This document shows, piece by piece, positions 36,301 through 44,228 of a stretch of DNA of 64,000 bases. Under the pieces are notes generated by a model. That model was not told the DNA's origin, did no database searches, and saw nothing but the letters and a program-made list of their open reading frames with translations. Origin of the DNA: an uncultured Acidobacteriota bacterium (GTDB lineage: Bacteria; Acidobacteriota; Blastocatellia; Pyrinomonadales; Pyrinomonadaceae); the NCBI GenBank assembly GCA_902826795.1, contig CADEGD010000005.1:1-64000 (forward strand). The letters are read 5' to 3'. Position numbers and translations under genes: made by a program. Position 1 is the stretch's first letter. The number at the start of each line of letters is the position of its first letter.

Positions 36301-36437
36301 TCGCGACTCGCCTTCAGGCTCACGCCCGCCAGAGCCGCGCTCACCTCGAGCGCCGCCCGGCGTTTCTCTGCTGGCAGCCGGCTCAACCCCGCGGCTATCC
36401 CCGTGAGCGAACTTTTTTGCCCGTTCTGATCTTCCAC
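33321..36437 (-). CDS. Large NorD/CbbO-like VWA-domain protein
   Basis: 1038 residues. The first 370 residues are helical repeat-like (alanine-rich, HEAT-like). A middle region contains a helical core and a strongly acidic low-complexity stretch (about 625-720). The C-terminal von Willebrand A domain has MIDAS DQSSSTA, FTSEGR and [13 protein letters not shown], and a closing [23 protein letters not shown] typical of NorD/CbbO proteins. Those act with a MoxR-type AAA+ ATPase (NorQ/CbbQ) to activate metalloenzymes. No such ATPase, NO reductase or Rubisco gene is visible here. A palindrome-derived segment is translated near residue 500. Confidence 0.8.
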   Translation of the reverse strand: MEDQNGQKSSLTGIAAGLSRLPAEKRRAALEVSAALAGVSLKASREFVAAVPAAGDVLSAEDIRLWGEFGRRLAMGSADAGSKFFADGVDALAGVPEAAHPLVFQICTRQLVLSSSIALETYNAISGLADDIGDNELLTDVLKLALDIANRSAKHSAEFIQKTPPVAKALDGFGDDKREVAAAAIKLAAVFATRTGGMTADLWANLPRALKGLDAASAKRLMDAGVEFLDHGGSVTLHFVSSGAEVFRTAEPIFDEWCAVLQKIGRHGNAVLIAFLRATPKFFSQIATFKHKQSSSLDKIRRVLELTGTIADTDAESALAAFRSSTAALRSVTLEQFQEWIETGLREMADESTKARRSYFALETRQSHEHLSETRTGLPLDKIQTVIRIYIEGLIGKEVEIAPLTAIPQESRIGDGKTIYLPATIAEFDDDERDFRLYKVLAAHGAGQIEFGTFEKDSKELKAAFTSLVELYEASEDDRDMFALGGYLRDVQRAESAEVADKNVRVPKLPKGSDYREVLKVFPEPRLAKKIFGTMENARIDNRLRQSYKGLRKDLDLMRRYLAEKRPYIFDVPIHQVPFELLFQITMCGGATDDSRQFYGQIVSEIESIVEVYLKDDVQDKKDGKSSTVADSLMATSRVYSLFMNITPEQMQESAEPEQKDEQNEYVYEDTNAAEGVTEDKIQREQQPKQPEDVKDLFNAWNSLDEDGEPDDLQGSEAWTQNEMPEQALEPGDEAFAYDEWDRELNDYRVGWSRVIEKRVKQGDRSFVELARSRYKGVISSIRHQFQLMKPENLTRVNREIDGEDYDLNALVEFVVDRRAASEPSENIYTKRLRKQRDVAVSLLLDQSSSTARTIMRNPLQPYTYPGRRIIEIEKEGLVLMSEALEAVGDVYAINGFTSEGRRNVKFYVVKDFHEKYSDETEKRIGGITFQNNTRLGAAIRHAANKLLKQESRTKLLIILTDGRPYDHDYGDARYAREDVREALIEAKTRGVTPFCITIDRESEAELRDLYGDVGYTIIDDVLSLPERMPSIYRRLTS
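34918..34940. repeat. REP-like hairpin inside the NorD-like gene
   Basis: GGAACGCGGAC (34918-34928) with GCGGAC-ATTCTT-GTCCGC resembles one half of the double palindrome at 8319-8366 (GGAACGCGGAC...GTCCGC). Here it lies in the coding sequence and is translated on the minus strand as ADKNVRVPK. Confidence 0.55.
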
Positions 36438-36597
36438 TTGTCTAAAGTCTAAAAACTGCGATGGCGATTGTCCAAAACGGTAAGAGTGACGGCTTCAGCC
36501 GTTGGAAGTAGAACCCAATAACCTTCAAACTACGAATCGGCTTATTGGGAATGTTGAGCATTATCGGCAGGCTACGGTATGTTGAACTTAGGTAAGA

Positions 36598-37665
36598 ATG
36601 AGTGATCGCGTAATCTTTATCACCGGATTTCCGGGGTTCATCGCGGGGCGGCTCGTGGAGCGTCTTGCGACGGCTCGCACCGAGTTTTATCTACTCGTGC
36701 AGCCTGCCTTCGTCGAGACGGCCAAGCGCTCGATTGAGAAGATCGCGCAAACCTCGGGTTCTGACTTGGGTAATTTCACCATCGTTGCGGGCGATATCAC
36801 TAAGCCTGACTTGGGGATCGAGCTCGACGACCTCGCGATAATTAGTGAAGACACGACGGACGTCTTTCATCTAGCCGCAGCCTACGACCTTGCGGTCGCA
36901 AAAGACGTAGCATACGCGGTTAATATGGACGGCACGAAGAACGTGAATGAATTCGTTCGCTCGTTGCCAAATCTTCGCCGCTATAACTACATCTCGACGT
37001 GTTATGTAGCGGGAAAGCGTACGGGCCACATCCTCGAGTCCGAGCTCGAACACGATGCGGGTTTTCGAAACTACTATGAGGAAACGAAATATCTCGCTGA
37101 ACGTTCGGTCGAAAACCTGAAAAGCGAGCTTCCGGTAACGATCTTCCGCCCGTCGGTCGTCGTCGGCGATTCTCTGACGGGCGAAACCGCGAAGTACGAT
37201 GGCATCTATTACTTGATCCAATACCTGCGAATGGCGCCGAATCTCCTGCGGTTTCTCAACGTCGGCAACAAACAGGTAAGGCTTAACCTGGTGCCGGTCG
37301 ATTTCGTAGTCGCGGGAATCGCGGCGCTGTCGAACGAAGAGGCCGCGGCTGGAAAAACCATCGCCCTTGCTGACCCGCATCCGCTTGCTAGTGCCGATCT
37401 CTTCGACGCTATCTCGCGTAAACTTAGCGGCAAGAACAGCGTAGTTTCATTGCCGACGCGGCTGACCTACGCGATGCTCATGCTCCCTGTTTCGCCTCCT
37501 TTGACTGGGTTGCCCCATTCGGCGGTGCCTTACTTTTTCGTGCCGCAAACTTACGACACGAAGGTAGCAAGCGAGCTTCTTGCGAAGTACAACATCGAGT
37601 GTCCGCGCTTTGAAGATTATCTTCCAAATCTTTTGGACTTCCTCAAACGTCATCCAAAACTATGA
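36598..37665 (+). CDS. Extended short-chain dehydrogenase/reductase (thioester-reductase/epimerase-like)
   Basis: A 355-residue extended SDR. It has the cofactor motif GFPGFIAG (10-17), a variant of GxxGxxG; NMDGTKNVNEFV; the active-site pair in YYEETKYLAE (Tyr-x-x-x-Lys); and FRPSVVVGDSLTGE. The N-terminus VIFITGFPGFIAGRLVERL resembles fatty-acyl and thioester reductases of the SDR superfamily. Likely NADP(H)-dependent; the substrate is unknown. Its stop overlaps the next start by ATGA, which suggests coupling to the VWA protein. Confidence 0.82.
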   Translation: MSDRVIFITGFPGFIAGRLVERLATARTEFYLLVQPAFVETAKRSIEKIAQTSGSDLGNFTIVAGDITKPDLGIELDDLAIISEDTTDVFHLAAAYDLAVAKDVAYAVNMDGTKNVNEFVRSLPNLRRYNYISTCYVAGKRTGHILESELEHDAGFRNYYEETKYLAERSVENLKSELPVTIFRPSVVVGDSLTGETAKYDGIYYLIQYLRMAPNLLRFLNVGNKQVRLNLVPVDFVVAGIAALSNEEAAAGKTIALADPHPLASADLFDAISRKLSGKNSVVSLPTRLTYAMLMLPVSPPLTGLPHSAVPYFFVPQTYDTKVASELLAKYNIECPRFEDYLPNLLDFLKRHPKL

Positions 37666-38813
37666 ATAGCGAAGCAAATCACGGACGTTCCCAAGCATCA
37701 TACCTCAACAGTATGATGTCGAAGTACGCTTTTATCTTGGCTCTCATCTTCTCCGCTTTTAGCGTTGCGCAGGCGCAGAGCGGCCGTCAGAAACCGACGC
37801 CCACGCCCACGCCGGACGAAGTAAAGATCGCCACGGAAGAGATAAAGCTGAACGTGCTCGCGTTCGACGAGGACGGTAAATTTTTCAAAGACGTGACAGC
37901 AAACGATCTCGTCATCGCCGAAGACAACATCCTTCACCAGCCGACGAGCGTCCGTCGCATTCCGGCAAACGTCCTGATCGTGCTCGACACCGGCGGCGAG
38001 ATGCGTGCTGTAAAAAGCCTCGACCAAACACGAAAAACTGCGAGCGGCATTGTCGAGTCGCTCCGCGATGGAGATTCATTTGCCGTTCTGCAGTATTCGG
38101 ATAAGGTCGATTTTCTTACCGAGTGGACGGACGATAAGGCTCAGGCTCTGGCCGCCATTAAGCGCGCAAAGTTCGGCCGCCGATCTGCCTTCGTCGAGGC
38201 GATAACACAAGCTACCGACTTCATGCAGAAGAGCGGCGTCGATAACAAGCATATGGTTCTGATCACCGACGGTACGGATAGTTGGGGCAGAACGTCAGCG
38301 CGTTTCGACGCCTTTCAAAAGCTGCTCGGAACTGACGTCAGCGTCCACGTGATCAGTTATACAAAACTCGAATCCGTCGATATCGAACCGCGGACAAAGA
38401 GCATCACGAATACTCCTCCGCCTGCCGCAATGCCGCCCGAGGTCGTCGCTCAACTTCCAAATGGCGTCCGCGACCGGGCTCAAGCTCCCAAGATCGGCCC
38501 GACGATCATCACCGACCGTAAACACCTCAAGAACATGCGCGACCGCAAGGCGGACCTTGAGAATGCCGAAATACAGCTCGGCAAGCTTGCCGAAAATACT
38601 AACGGCGAGATCATGCTGCCGACCTCGCTCGAAGAGATGATCGAACGTACGGCCGTCGTTGCAAGGCTGATCGACGCCTCTTACGTCGTAACCTACATCC
38701 CGAAAGTCTCGTTTGAAGACAGTCCAAAGGATCGCAACATCGACGTTACCTCAAAACGGCCGGGACTCATCGTCCAGGCTCGCCGCAAGCTCGTCGTTCC
38801 CAAAGAACGCTAA
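37662..38813 (+). CDS. Secreted VWFA-related protein with atypical MIDAS
   Basis: Up to 383 residues. The ATG at 37662 overlaps the upstream stop; ATGs at 37713 and 37716 sit directly before the signal peptide (SKYAFILALIFSAFSVAQA) and are alternatives. After a Pro/Thr linker comes a VWA domain of the kind common in Acidobacteria. The first MIDAS motif reads LDTGGEM instead of D-x-S-x-S, while LITDGTDSWG keeps the TDG region, so metal-dependent adhesion may be weakened. A Pro/Ala insertion (NTPPPAAMPPE) and a basic C-terminus follow. Likely periplasmic or outer-surface. Confidence 0.78.
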   Translation: MNSEANHGRSQASYLNSMMSKYAFILALIFSAFSVAQAQSGRQKPTPTPTPDEVKIATEEIKLNVLAFDEDGKFFKDVTANDLVIAEDNILHQPTSVRRIPANVLIVLDTGGEMRAVKSLDQTRKTASGIVESLRDGDSFAVLQYSDKVDFLTEWTDDKAQALAAIKRAKFGRRSAFVEAITQATDFMQKSGVDNKHMVLITDGTDSWGRTSARFDAFQKLLGTDVSVHVISYTKLESVDIEPRTKSITNTPPPAAMPPEVVAQLPNGVRDRAQAPKIGPTIITDRKHLKNMRDRKADLENAEIQLGKLAENTNGEIMLPTSLEEMIERTAVVARLIDASYVVTYIPKVSFEDSPKDRNIDVTSKRPGLIVQARRKLVVPKER

Positions 38814-38945
38814 CTGCGAAAACATTTCACTCCGCTTCCGCGTAAAGCCCCATACTTATCGCGATTCGCGAAATCTTTGTGTAACCGTGATCCGGCATCC
38901 GCCGTCTGTTTATTCGGACGCCCCGAGATCACTTCGAAGCGAGGA

Positions 38946-39593
38946 ATGAGCAGCATAGGAAAAGCCTTTCAGCGTGACGGCATTTTGAGCTACGCCGACG
39001 ATAAGGTTGTCAGCGGTTCCGTATGCGCCGTAAGGACAGATTCTCAATTGATCGAACTCGTGATCGCGGGCGATGAGACGGCCTTCGAGCAGTTATTTGA
39101 TCGCCACAAGCGTCTAGTTGCCCGCACCGCCGCTCGATACTTTCAACGCCCCGAGCAAATAGAAGAGATCATTCAGATCGCCTTCTCAAAGGCCTTTGTC
39201 GAACTGCCGAAGTTCCGAGGCGAACACAAGTTGTCACTGCCAAGCTGGCTCGGCAGGATCGCTGCGAACGCGTGTCTCGACTCCCTCAGATCGCAAAAAA
39301 GAAAGCCTGAAGATCTGCAGTGCGAACTAACGTCGGATGAATCGGAGTCGATCCTCGATCTCGTCGCCGCTTCCGGTGCCACGTCCGAAGAAACCCTTAT
39401 AAGCCGCGACCTTTCACAAAAGCTGCTCGCACACCTGCCCGAAGACGACCGGGCTTTGCTGCATATGCTCTACGTTGATGAAATGAGCGTCGCGCAGATC
39501 GGCGAGCTGCTTGGCTGGTCATCGTCAAAGGTAAAGATCCGTGCCTGGCGTGCTCGACACAGCCTTCGAAAGGTGTTGAAAAAGTATATGTAA
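38946..39593 (+). CDS. ECF-type RNA polymerase sigma factor
   Basis: 215 residues from the ATG at 38946, preceded by GAGGA; an earlier ATG at 38877 would add 23 unlikely residues. Region 2 is seen in ETAFEQLFDRHKRLVARTAARYF and EEIIQIAFSKAF, with the core-binding and -10 recognition helices. Region 4 is seen in LPEDDRALLHMLYVDEMSVAQIGELLGWSSSKVKIRAWRARHSLRKVL, an HTH for -35 recognition. It heads a cluster with a putative membrane anti-sigma factor (39623) and an exported protein (40342). Confidence 0.92.
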   Translation: MSSIGKAFQRDGILSYADDKVVSGSVCAVRTDSQLIELVIAGDETAFEQLFDRHKRLVARTAARYFQRPEQIEEIIQIAFSKAFVELPKFRGEHKLSLPSWLGRIAANACLDSLRSQKRKPEDLQCELTSDESESILDLVAASGATSEETLISRDLSQKLLAHLPEDDRALLHMLYVDEMSVAQIGELLGWSSSKVKIRAWRARHSLRKVLKKYM

Positions 39594-39598
39594 CCAAA

Positions 39599-39621
39599 AC
39601 GCACGAAGGTGCGTCCTTTTT
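39599..39621 (+). terminator. Intrinsic terminator/attenuator between sigma and anti-sigma genes
   Basis: ACGCAC-GAAG-GTGCGT (39599-39614), then CC and TTTTT (39617-39621), one base before the next ATG at 39623. It would terminate or attenuate the sigma-factor transcript and leaves no room for a normal ribosome-binding site. Confidence 0.7.
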
Positions 39622-39622
39622 A

Positions 39623-40324
39623 ATGGCTGTGCGGAAACACAAACTCAATGATCAGGAACTTGACGCGATCGGTAAACGGTTGTTCGGCGCCTCGCGTTTG
39701 ACGGAAAGCGAGATCGACCAGATCGCTGCCCGTGATGGTTCTTTTGAAGGAGTGTTAAGCCGCATACGCAAATCGGAATCGACCGTCGAGCAACGACGGG
39801 GAATCGACGGATTCTTTCTCGCACATCGGCCGGCCGTCGTTACGTCGTTTGCCGCGATTGTATGCATTTCGGCCTTCGCAATTATTTTGCAACTAGATCG
39901 GGCCAGCCTCGTTTCTAATAACATTCATACTCCGGTTAAAAAGCCGGACGAGGCACGGCCCAGTTTCACTCCTCAGGTGAATTTCGTAAAGGGGTTTACG
40001 TCGGGCCGTGCCGATCTCTCCATGGACATGCCCGAATCTCCGGCGGTGGTAAACGCCGTTCAGCGTGAAGCTAGACGGCCCGAGCCGCGGTTTGAGCAGG
40101 CTGGCTATTCCAAAAACAACGAAAATCAATTCGTGGCAGTCACCTACATGGGCGACGGCGGCGAATCGGCCCGCGGCGGACGCGTGGTTCGCGTTGATGT
40201 TCCGCGTTCGACACTGTTCGCGATGGGCTTCGACGTTTCGTTGGAGAACGAGTCACCGACCGTAAAGGCCGATCTTCTTATCGGGCCGGACGGCGTGACG
40301 AGGGCGGTAAGGCTGGTGGAATAA
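39623..40324 (+). CDS. Putative single-pass membrane anti-sigma factor
   Basis: A 233-residue protein with a helical N-terminal domain (about 1-60, charged), one hydrophobic helix (about 71-92, AVVTSFAAIVCISAFAIIL), and a C-terminal extracytoplasmic domain ending in VKADLLIGPDGVTRAVRLVE. This topology and its place directly after an ECF sigma gene suggest an anti-sigma factor, but no zinc-binding HxxxCxxC motif is present, so the assignment is by context. A terminator hairpin sits against its start codon. The next gene follows in 17 bases. Confidence 0.65.
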   Translation: MAVRKHKLNDQELDAIGKRLFGASRLTESEIDQIAARDGSFEGVLSRIRKSESTVEQRRGIDGFFLAHRPAVVTSFAAIVCISAFAIILQLDRASLVSNNIHTPVKKPDEARPSFTPQVNFVKGFTSGRADLSMDMPESPAVVNAVQREARRPEPRFEQAGYSKNNENQFVAVTYMGDGGESARGGRVVRVDVPRSTLFAMGFDVSLENESPTVKADLLIGPDGVTRAVRLVE

Positions 40325-40341
40325 TTTTTGAGGTGTAATAA

Positions 40342-41358
40342 ATGAAAGTCGTATCAGGTTTAGTGTTATTCATTCTCGCCGGTGTCAGCATCTATGCACA
40401 GCAGGATGCGAGGGTTATCGCCGAGATTGCCGCTAGCAACGAGCGGACTATCAAGAATGCTCCCTTCTCGGCTGAAGCCGTCAGTGAGAGCATACAGGTT
40501 CTCGCCGATGGCAACAGGATCGTCCGCAATTCGACCACCAAGCTTTATCGCAACAGCGAAGGCCGGTTTCGCCGCGAAATGTCTGGCGGGGCTGGCGGCG
40601 TACTCGGGACAACGTTCAGTCTGGGCCATGGCACCACAATCCTCGATCCTGTTATTGGGCATCGCGTTTTGCTCGACACCCTAAACGGAACAGCGCGCGT
40701 CGCAACACTTGGCGGCGGACAGAATATAACCATCGTTCGTGGCGGTGTCGGAGCCCCGCTCAGCGAAGCGCAACGAGTTGAGATGGAGCGCAAACTTTCT
40801 ACAGCTAAAACACTTACCGATGCCCAGCGGGCCGAGTATGCGGCGAAAGCGAAAGAATACATGGAGCGTGCTCAAGAGCTTCGTGCCGTTAGTCCGGCAG
40901 TTGCGGTTGCAGGTTCCGGACAATCTATCGCAACTTTCGGCGGCGAGGGCGGATTTGCTTTCTCGACCGGCTCTGCCGCAAATTACGATACGAAAACGGA
41001 AGAACTTGGCACGCGAGACTTTGAAGGTGTCTCGGCGGAAGGCACGCGCCGAGTTACGACGATCCCGGAAGGAGCGATAGGCAATGAACGCCCGATCGAG
41101 ATCGTCTACGAACGCTGGTATTCGAAGGATCTCGGCCTGGTCGTTTATTCAAAACACAGCGATCCGCGGTTTGGCGAACAGACCTATCGCGTGACCAACA
41201 TCGTGCGTGCGGAACCGGACCCGTCGCTCTTCACCGTTCCTCAAGGCTATAAGGTATTGGTTGAACCCGCGAGCGTTTACAAGCTCAGCACTAAGCCGGC
41301 TGCCGTTACCGTTGCGAAACCCGCCCAGACGCTAAACGTGAAAGCCACGAAACCCTAA
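40342..41358 (+). CDS. Exported protein downstream of the sigma/anti-sigma pair
   Basis: A 338-residue protein with a signal peptide (MKVVSGLVLFILAGVSIYAQ). The mature part has strands such as LYRNSEGRFRREMSGG and EIVYERWYSKDLGLVVYSKHSDPRFGEQTYRVTNIVRAEPDPSLFTVPQGY, a pattern seen in periplasmic lipoprotein-localisation/RseB-like folds in which a ligand-binding half-barrel ends with a F-x-V-P-x-G-Y segment. It is probably the third gene of the ECF operon and could sense envelope state, but this is inferred from position and fold impression. Confidence 0.65.
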   Translation: MKVVSGLVLFILAGVSIYAQQDARVIAEIAASNERTIKNAPFSAEAVSESIQVLADGNRIVRNSTTKLYRNSEGRFRREMSGGAGGVLGTTFSLGHGTTILDPVIGHRVLLDTLNGTARVATLGGGQNITIVRGGVGAPLSEAQRVEMERKLSTAKTLTDAQRAEYAAKAKEYMERAQELRAVSPAVAVAGSGQSIATFGGEGGFAFSTGSAANYDTKTEELGTRDFEGVSAEGTRRVTTIPEGAIGNERPIEIVYERWYSKDLGLVVYSKHSDPRFGEQTYRVTNIVRAEPDPSLFTVPQGYKVLVEPASVYKLSTKPAAVTVAKPAQTLNVKATKP

Positions 41359-41396
41359 TTCTTAACAATGTCTCGACATGTGATCATGTCCTCCTT

Positions 41397-41432
41397 AAGC
41401 GGGCCGCGAAGAGTGGCCCGCTTCTTTTTTTT
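41397..41432 (+). terminator. Strong intrinsic terminator of the ECF operon
   Basis: AAGCGGGCC (41397-41405) pairs perfectly with GGCCCGCTT (41415-41423), followed by C and eight or nine T residues. A second palindrome GACATG-TGAT-CATGTC lies just upstream (41375-41390). The remaining gap to 41619 shows only a ribosome-binding site (GGGAGT) near the next gene. Confidence 0.92.
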
Positions 41433-41619
41433 GCATAAGGAGGGGTCATAAAATTCGAGCTCCCGAACGATGTTCGAAAATCCCGCTAAATATCTGTAAA
41501 TAAGATAGTTAGACCTCTCTTTCCTGAAACATTTCGTCCCTACGCGGTGTTTATCTTCATGGCAAATCAGATCTGCCGCGGCCGTTTGGCCGGAAATTTA
41601 TACACCGGGAGTAATAGCT

Positions 41620-42564
41620 ATGAAAAGGTCGGCAATTATTATCGCAATCGTTGTTCTTACATCCACGATCTTCCCGCAGGCCCGTCGCGGGGCCGCTGAA
41701 ATAGCTGATGAAGGCGTCAGGTATTATGAGTCCGGAAATCTTCAGCTTGCCCTTGATTCGCTTACAAAAGCTATCGAGCTGAGTTCGAAACCGAAGATAT
41801 CGAAGGCTGCTAAACGAACCGCGCTGTTCGCAGCAGCGTCAGACGAAGAGCAGCTTCGCGAGCGTATCACGTTCCACGACCCGATCACGGCCCTCGCTTA
41901 TCTGAATCGCGGCCACGTACACTTTGCCCGAGCAAACATGGACCTGGCGATCGCAGACTACTCGATGTCTATCAAGCTGAAGCCATCAAACGCCAACGCG
42001 TTGAGCCATCGAAGTACGGCGTATCTGGTTTCGCGTCAGCTTTCAAAAGCAATCGACGACGCTCGAAAGGCCATCAAGATCGAGCCCACTTACATCCGCG
42101 GACACCTTTCGCTTGCAATGGCTTTCCTCGAATCAAACCGAATTAAAGACGCATGGGAGGCTTTGAACAAAGCCGTTCAGATCGAGCCCAACAATGCGGA
42201 GGTGCACTTCCGTCGCGGAGATCTCAATCGGCTTTCAGGCTACGCCGATCAGGCAATTGCCGATTACGACGCGGCTACTAAACTCGACCCCGAGTTACCT
42301 AGCCCATACAGTGGCCGCGGGGCTATCAGGTTTGATCAGGGCCGATACGAAGAGGCAATCGAGCAATTCTCGCTGGCGATCAAGCTTGATCCGAGATCGC
42401 TTCAAGCTTTCCGCCTTCGTGGATACGCATATTTTGCCGCGGGCAGGGATGCCGAAGCGGAGCGCGACTTTGCAAAGGTCCTGTCCATCGCTCCTCATTT
42501 TCGCGAAGAGATCGAAGCGGGAAAGGCCGGCATTATTAGGCGACGCAGTTCGCTGCCGAAGTAG
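41620..42564 (+). CDS. Exported TPR protein
   Basis: 314 residues with a signal peptide (KRSAIIIAIVVLTSTIFPQA) and about seven TPR repeats from residue 28 to the end. Repeats such as AYLNRGHVHFARANMDLAIADYSMSI, VHFRRGDLNRLSGYADQAIADYDAA and AIEQFSLAIKLDPRSLQAFRLRG follow the 34-residue W/L/G/Y/A/F/A/P pattern. It is likely a periplasmic scaffold. It is preceded by its own ribosome-binding site (GGGAGTAATAGCT) and a 190-base leader, and followed by a truncated acetyltransferase gene. Confidence 0.82.
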   Translation: MKRSAIIIAIVVLTSTIFPQARRGAAEIADEGVRYYESGNLQLALDSLTKAIELSSKPKISKAAKRTALFAAASDEEQLRERITFHDPITALAYLNRGHVHFARANMDLAIADYSMSIKLKPSNANALSHRSTAYLVSRQLSKAIDDARKAIKIEPTYIRGHLSLAMAFLESNRIKDAWEALNKAVQIEPNNAEVHFRRGDLNRLSGYADQAIADYDAATKLDPELPSPYSGRGAIRFDQGRYEEAIEQFSLAIKLDPRSLQAFRLRGYAYFAAGRDAEAERDFAKVLSIAPHFREEIEAGKAGIIRRRSSLPK

Positions 42565-42604
42565 GTCTGCGCGGCTCCTCGAGATTTCATAGTAAGATCG
42601 GTGT

Positions 42605-42802
42605 ATGGAGATCAAGCACGTTGAGAAGGCCGGTCGCGGCGGCTTCGTCATTCGCGATGAAGCCGGAAAGCGGTTGGCCGAGATGACCTACACCGTCGCC
42701 GGCACGACAGCCATCATAATCGACCACACCGGAGTGGACGACAGCCTTCGCGGCCAGCACGTCGGCGAGGGGAGTATTCCGACGTATTTTCTGGCTAAAT
42801 GA
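42605..42802 (+). pseudogene. Truncated GNAT-family (YjdJ-like) acetyltransferase
   Basis: The 65 visible residues match the N-terminal two thirds of the small YjdJ-type GNAT proteins of about 90 residues: a GGFVIRDEAGKRLAEMTYTV strand pair, IIIDHTGVDDSLRGQHVGEG covering the acetyl-CoA pyrophosphate-binding loop (usually RGQGVG). After that the sequence becomes SIPTYFLAK and stops; the expected C-terminal helix and P-x-C-x-F-x-K motif are missing. The break lies just before a 21-base tandem duplication, which suggests a rearrangement. Probably inactive, though a short product may still be made. Confidence 0.7.
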
Positions 42803-42818
42803 ACGATTAGGCTACTTA

Positions 42819-42860
42819 TGTATTGACCTGTCCATCGTTTGTATTGACCTGTCCATCGTT
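42819..42860 (+). repeat. 21-bp perfect tandem duplication
   Basis: TGTATTGACCTGTCCATCGTT occurs twice head to tail (42819-42839 and 42840-42860). Each copy carries a TTGACC box. It lies between the truncated acetyltransferase and the exported protein gene at 42939. Confidence 0.95.
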
Positions 42861-42872
42861 CCCGGAAATAAT
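42844..42872 (+). promoter_or_regulatory. Promoter whose -35 box lies in the second repeat copy
   Basis: TTGACC (42844-42849) and AATAAT (42867-42872) are separated by 17 bases and precede the ATG at 42939 by 66 bases. Only the second repeat copy has a matching -10 at this distance. Confidence 0.6.
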
Positions 42873-42938
42873 ATATTCACCCACCTCGAAAGGCCCCTTT
42901 ACATCGAGACTCCCAAGGTTTCGAACTATGGAGGGAAA

Positions 42939-44138
42939 ATGTCCTACTGCGGTAAGTTCGTTCGATTCATTTATATTTGCTCTGCGATAGTTTTCGTATC
43001 TGCATTCACTTACGGACAGACATGTGCGACCGGCTCTGAAGTTACGGCTCCTGCCGGCGGCTCGGTGACCGTAACCACCAATTTGAATTTCTATAACAGC
43101 ACTGAGGCGGGACCGGACAGCGCCCTCGCTCGGACAGCGGTGGACCTTCAAGACGATGCCTGGAGAACGGCCGTCCTTGCTTCTTTTCCGACTTCAATCT
43201 TTAACACCTGGGTCGACACAACGACCGCCCAAGGCAACGTCGCGGTTCCAGTGAGCAACGCGTTCCTGATCTCAGGTGTCAATGTAAGCTACGATTACCG
43301 CGACTTTCCAACGGACTTTCGAACTGTCGCGGCACCTTGCATTGGCTCTCAAATCGCGACAGTCGGCGAGCGGCTGGCTTTCCTGGCAAAGACCAATCCG
43401 ATACAAGGTACGGAAAACGCTCCGCGGCCGGCGAGCCTTTATAACACCGCGAACCAGCCGCTGATCTATGATGAGATCGCCTTTGCGTCTCAACCAAATA
43501 GAAATACCACTATTAACGCCGCCCAATTCACATTCTCGACAGCCATCCGAGCGTTCGGCGTTTGGTTTGGCGATACCGAATCGAGAACAGACGGCGGCGG
43601 AGATCCGATGGTCGTAAGAATGCTCGACGCAGCCGGCAACCGCATCGGCAGCGACGTCTTGATCCAACCCCTTGTCGGGGTTCAGACCGCTTGCGGCGCC
43701 GGAATAGCTGGTTGCGGCAATCAGACGACACGGTGGATAGGCTTTCGCGACACGGCGACTCCGGCCCGCGTACGGCAGATGGTCGTGATCATCGGTTCCC
43801 AGAGTACGGCAGCGGGAGTTGGTGGACAGCGAGTTGCTTTTATCGGGCCAACCATCCCGATCTCGCCGACGGCGGCCTCGGCCACCATCTCGGGCAGGAT
43901 AACATCGGCAGCCGGAAGGTCGATCAGCGATGCTCTCATAACTCTTGAGAGTGCCGATCAGTCAACCAGACGCGTCGTGCGGCCCAATACATTCGGCTAC
44001 TACAATTTCACGGACGTTGCGGTCGGGGCTTCATACGTCATCAGCATTTCGTCTCGGCGCCACCGTTTCGAGCCGTCAAGCCGAGTGATCTCTCTGGTGG
44101 ACGAACTGAACGGAGTCGACTTCGTCTCGCTTCCTTAG
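42939..44138 (+). CDS. Secreted protein with C-terminal carboxypeptidase-regulatory-like domain
   Basis: 399 residues, preceded by a GGAGGG ribosome-binding site. A signal peptide (about 1-29, ending FTYGQ) leads into a beta-rich domain of about 280 residues containing FSTAIRAFGVWFGDTESR and RMLDAAGNRIGSDVLI, a jelly-roll-like pattern seen in PEP-CTERM-type surface proteins. The last 85 residues are an Ig-fold domain (ATISGRITSAAGRSI, NTFGYYNFTDVAVG) closely similar to the C-terminus of the protease at 18001-21675. Likely exported to the cell surface. Function unknown. Confidence 0.8.
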   Translation: MSYCGKFVRFIYICSAIVFVSAFTYGQTCATGSEVTAPAGGSVTVTTNLNFYNSTEAGPDSALARTAVDLQDDAWRTAVLASFPTSIFNTWVDTTTAQGNVAVPVSNAFLISGVNVSYDYRDFPTDFRTVAAPCIGSQIATVGERLAFLAKTNPIQGTENAPRPASLYNTANQPLIYDEIAFASQPNRNTTINAAQFTFSTAIRAFGVWFGDTESRTDGGGDPMVVRMLDAAGNRIGSDVLIQPLVGVQTACGAGIAGCGNQTTRWIGFRDTATPARVRQMVVIIGSQSTAAGVGGQRVAFIGPTIPISPTAASATISGRITSAAGRSISDALITLESADQSTRRVVRPNTFGYYNFTDVAVGASYVISISSRRHRFEPSSRVISLVDELNGVDFVSLP

Positions 44139-44228
44139 TTTGGATTAGCGTGATCTAGTAGCCGGGCTGAGCAGACATCGCCGGTCTGTTTAGCACGGTT
44201 CGCACTGGATGCTATACAATTCGAAGTC

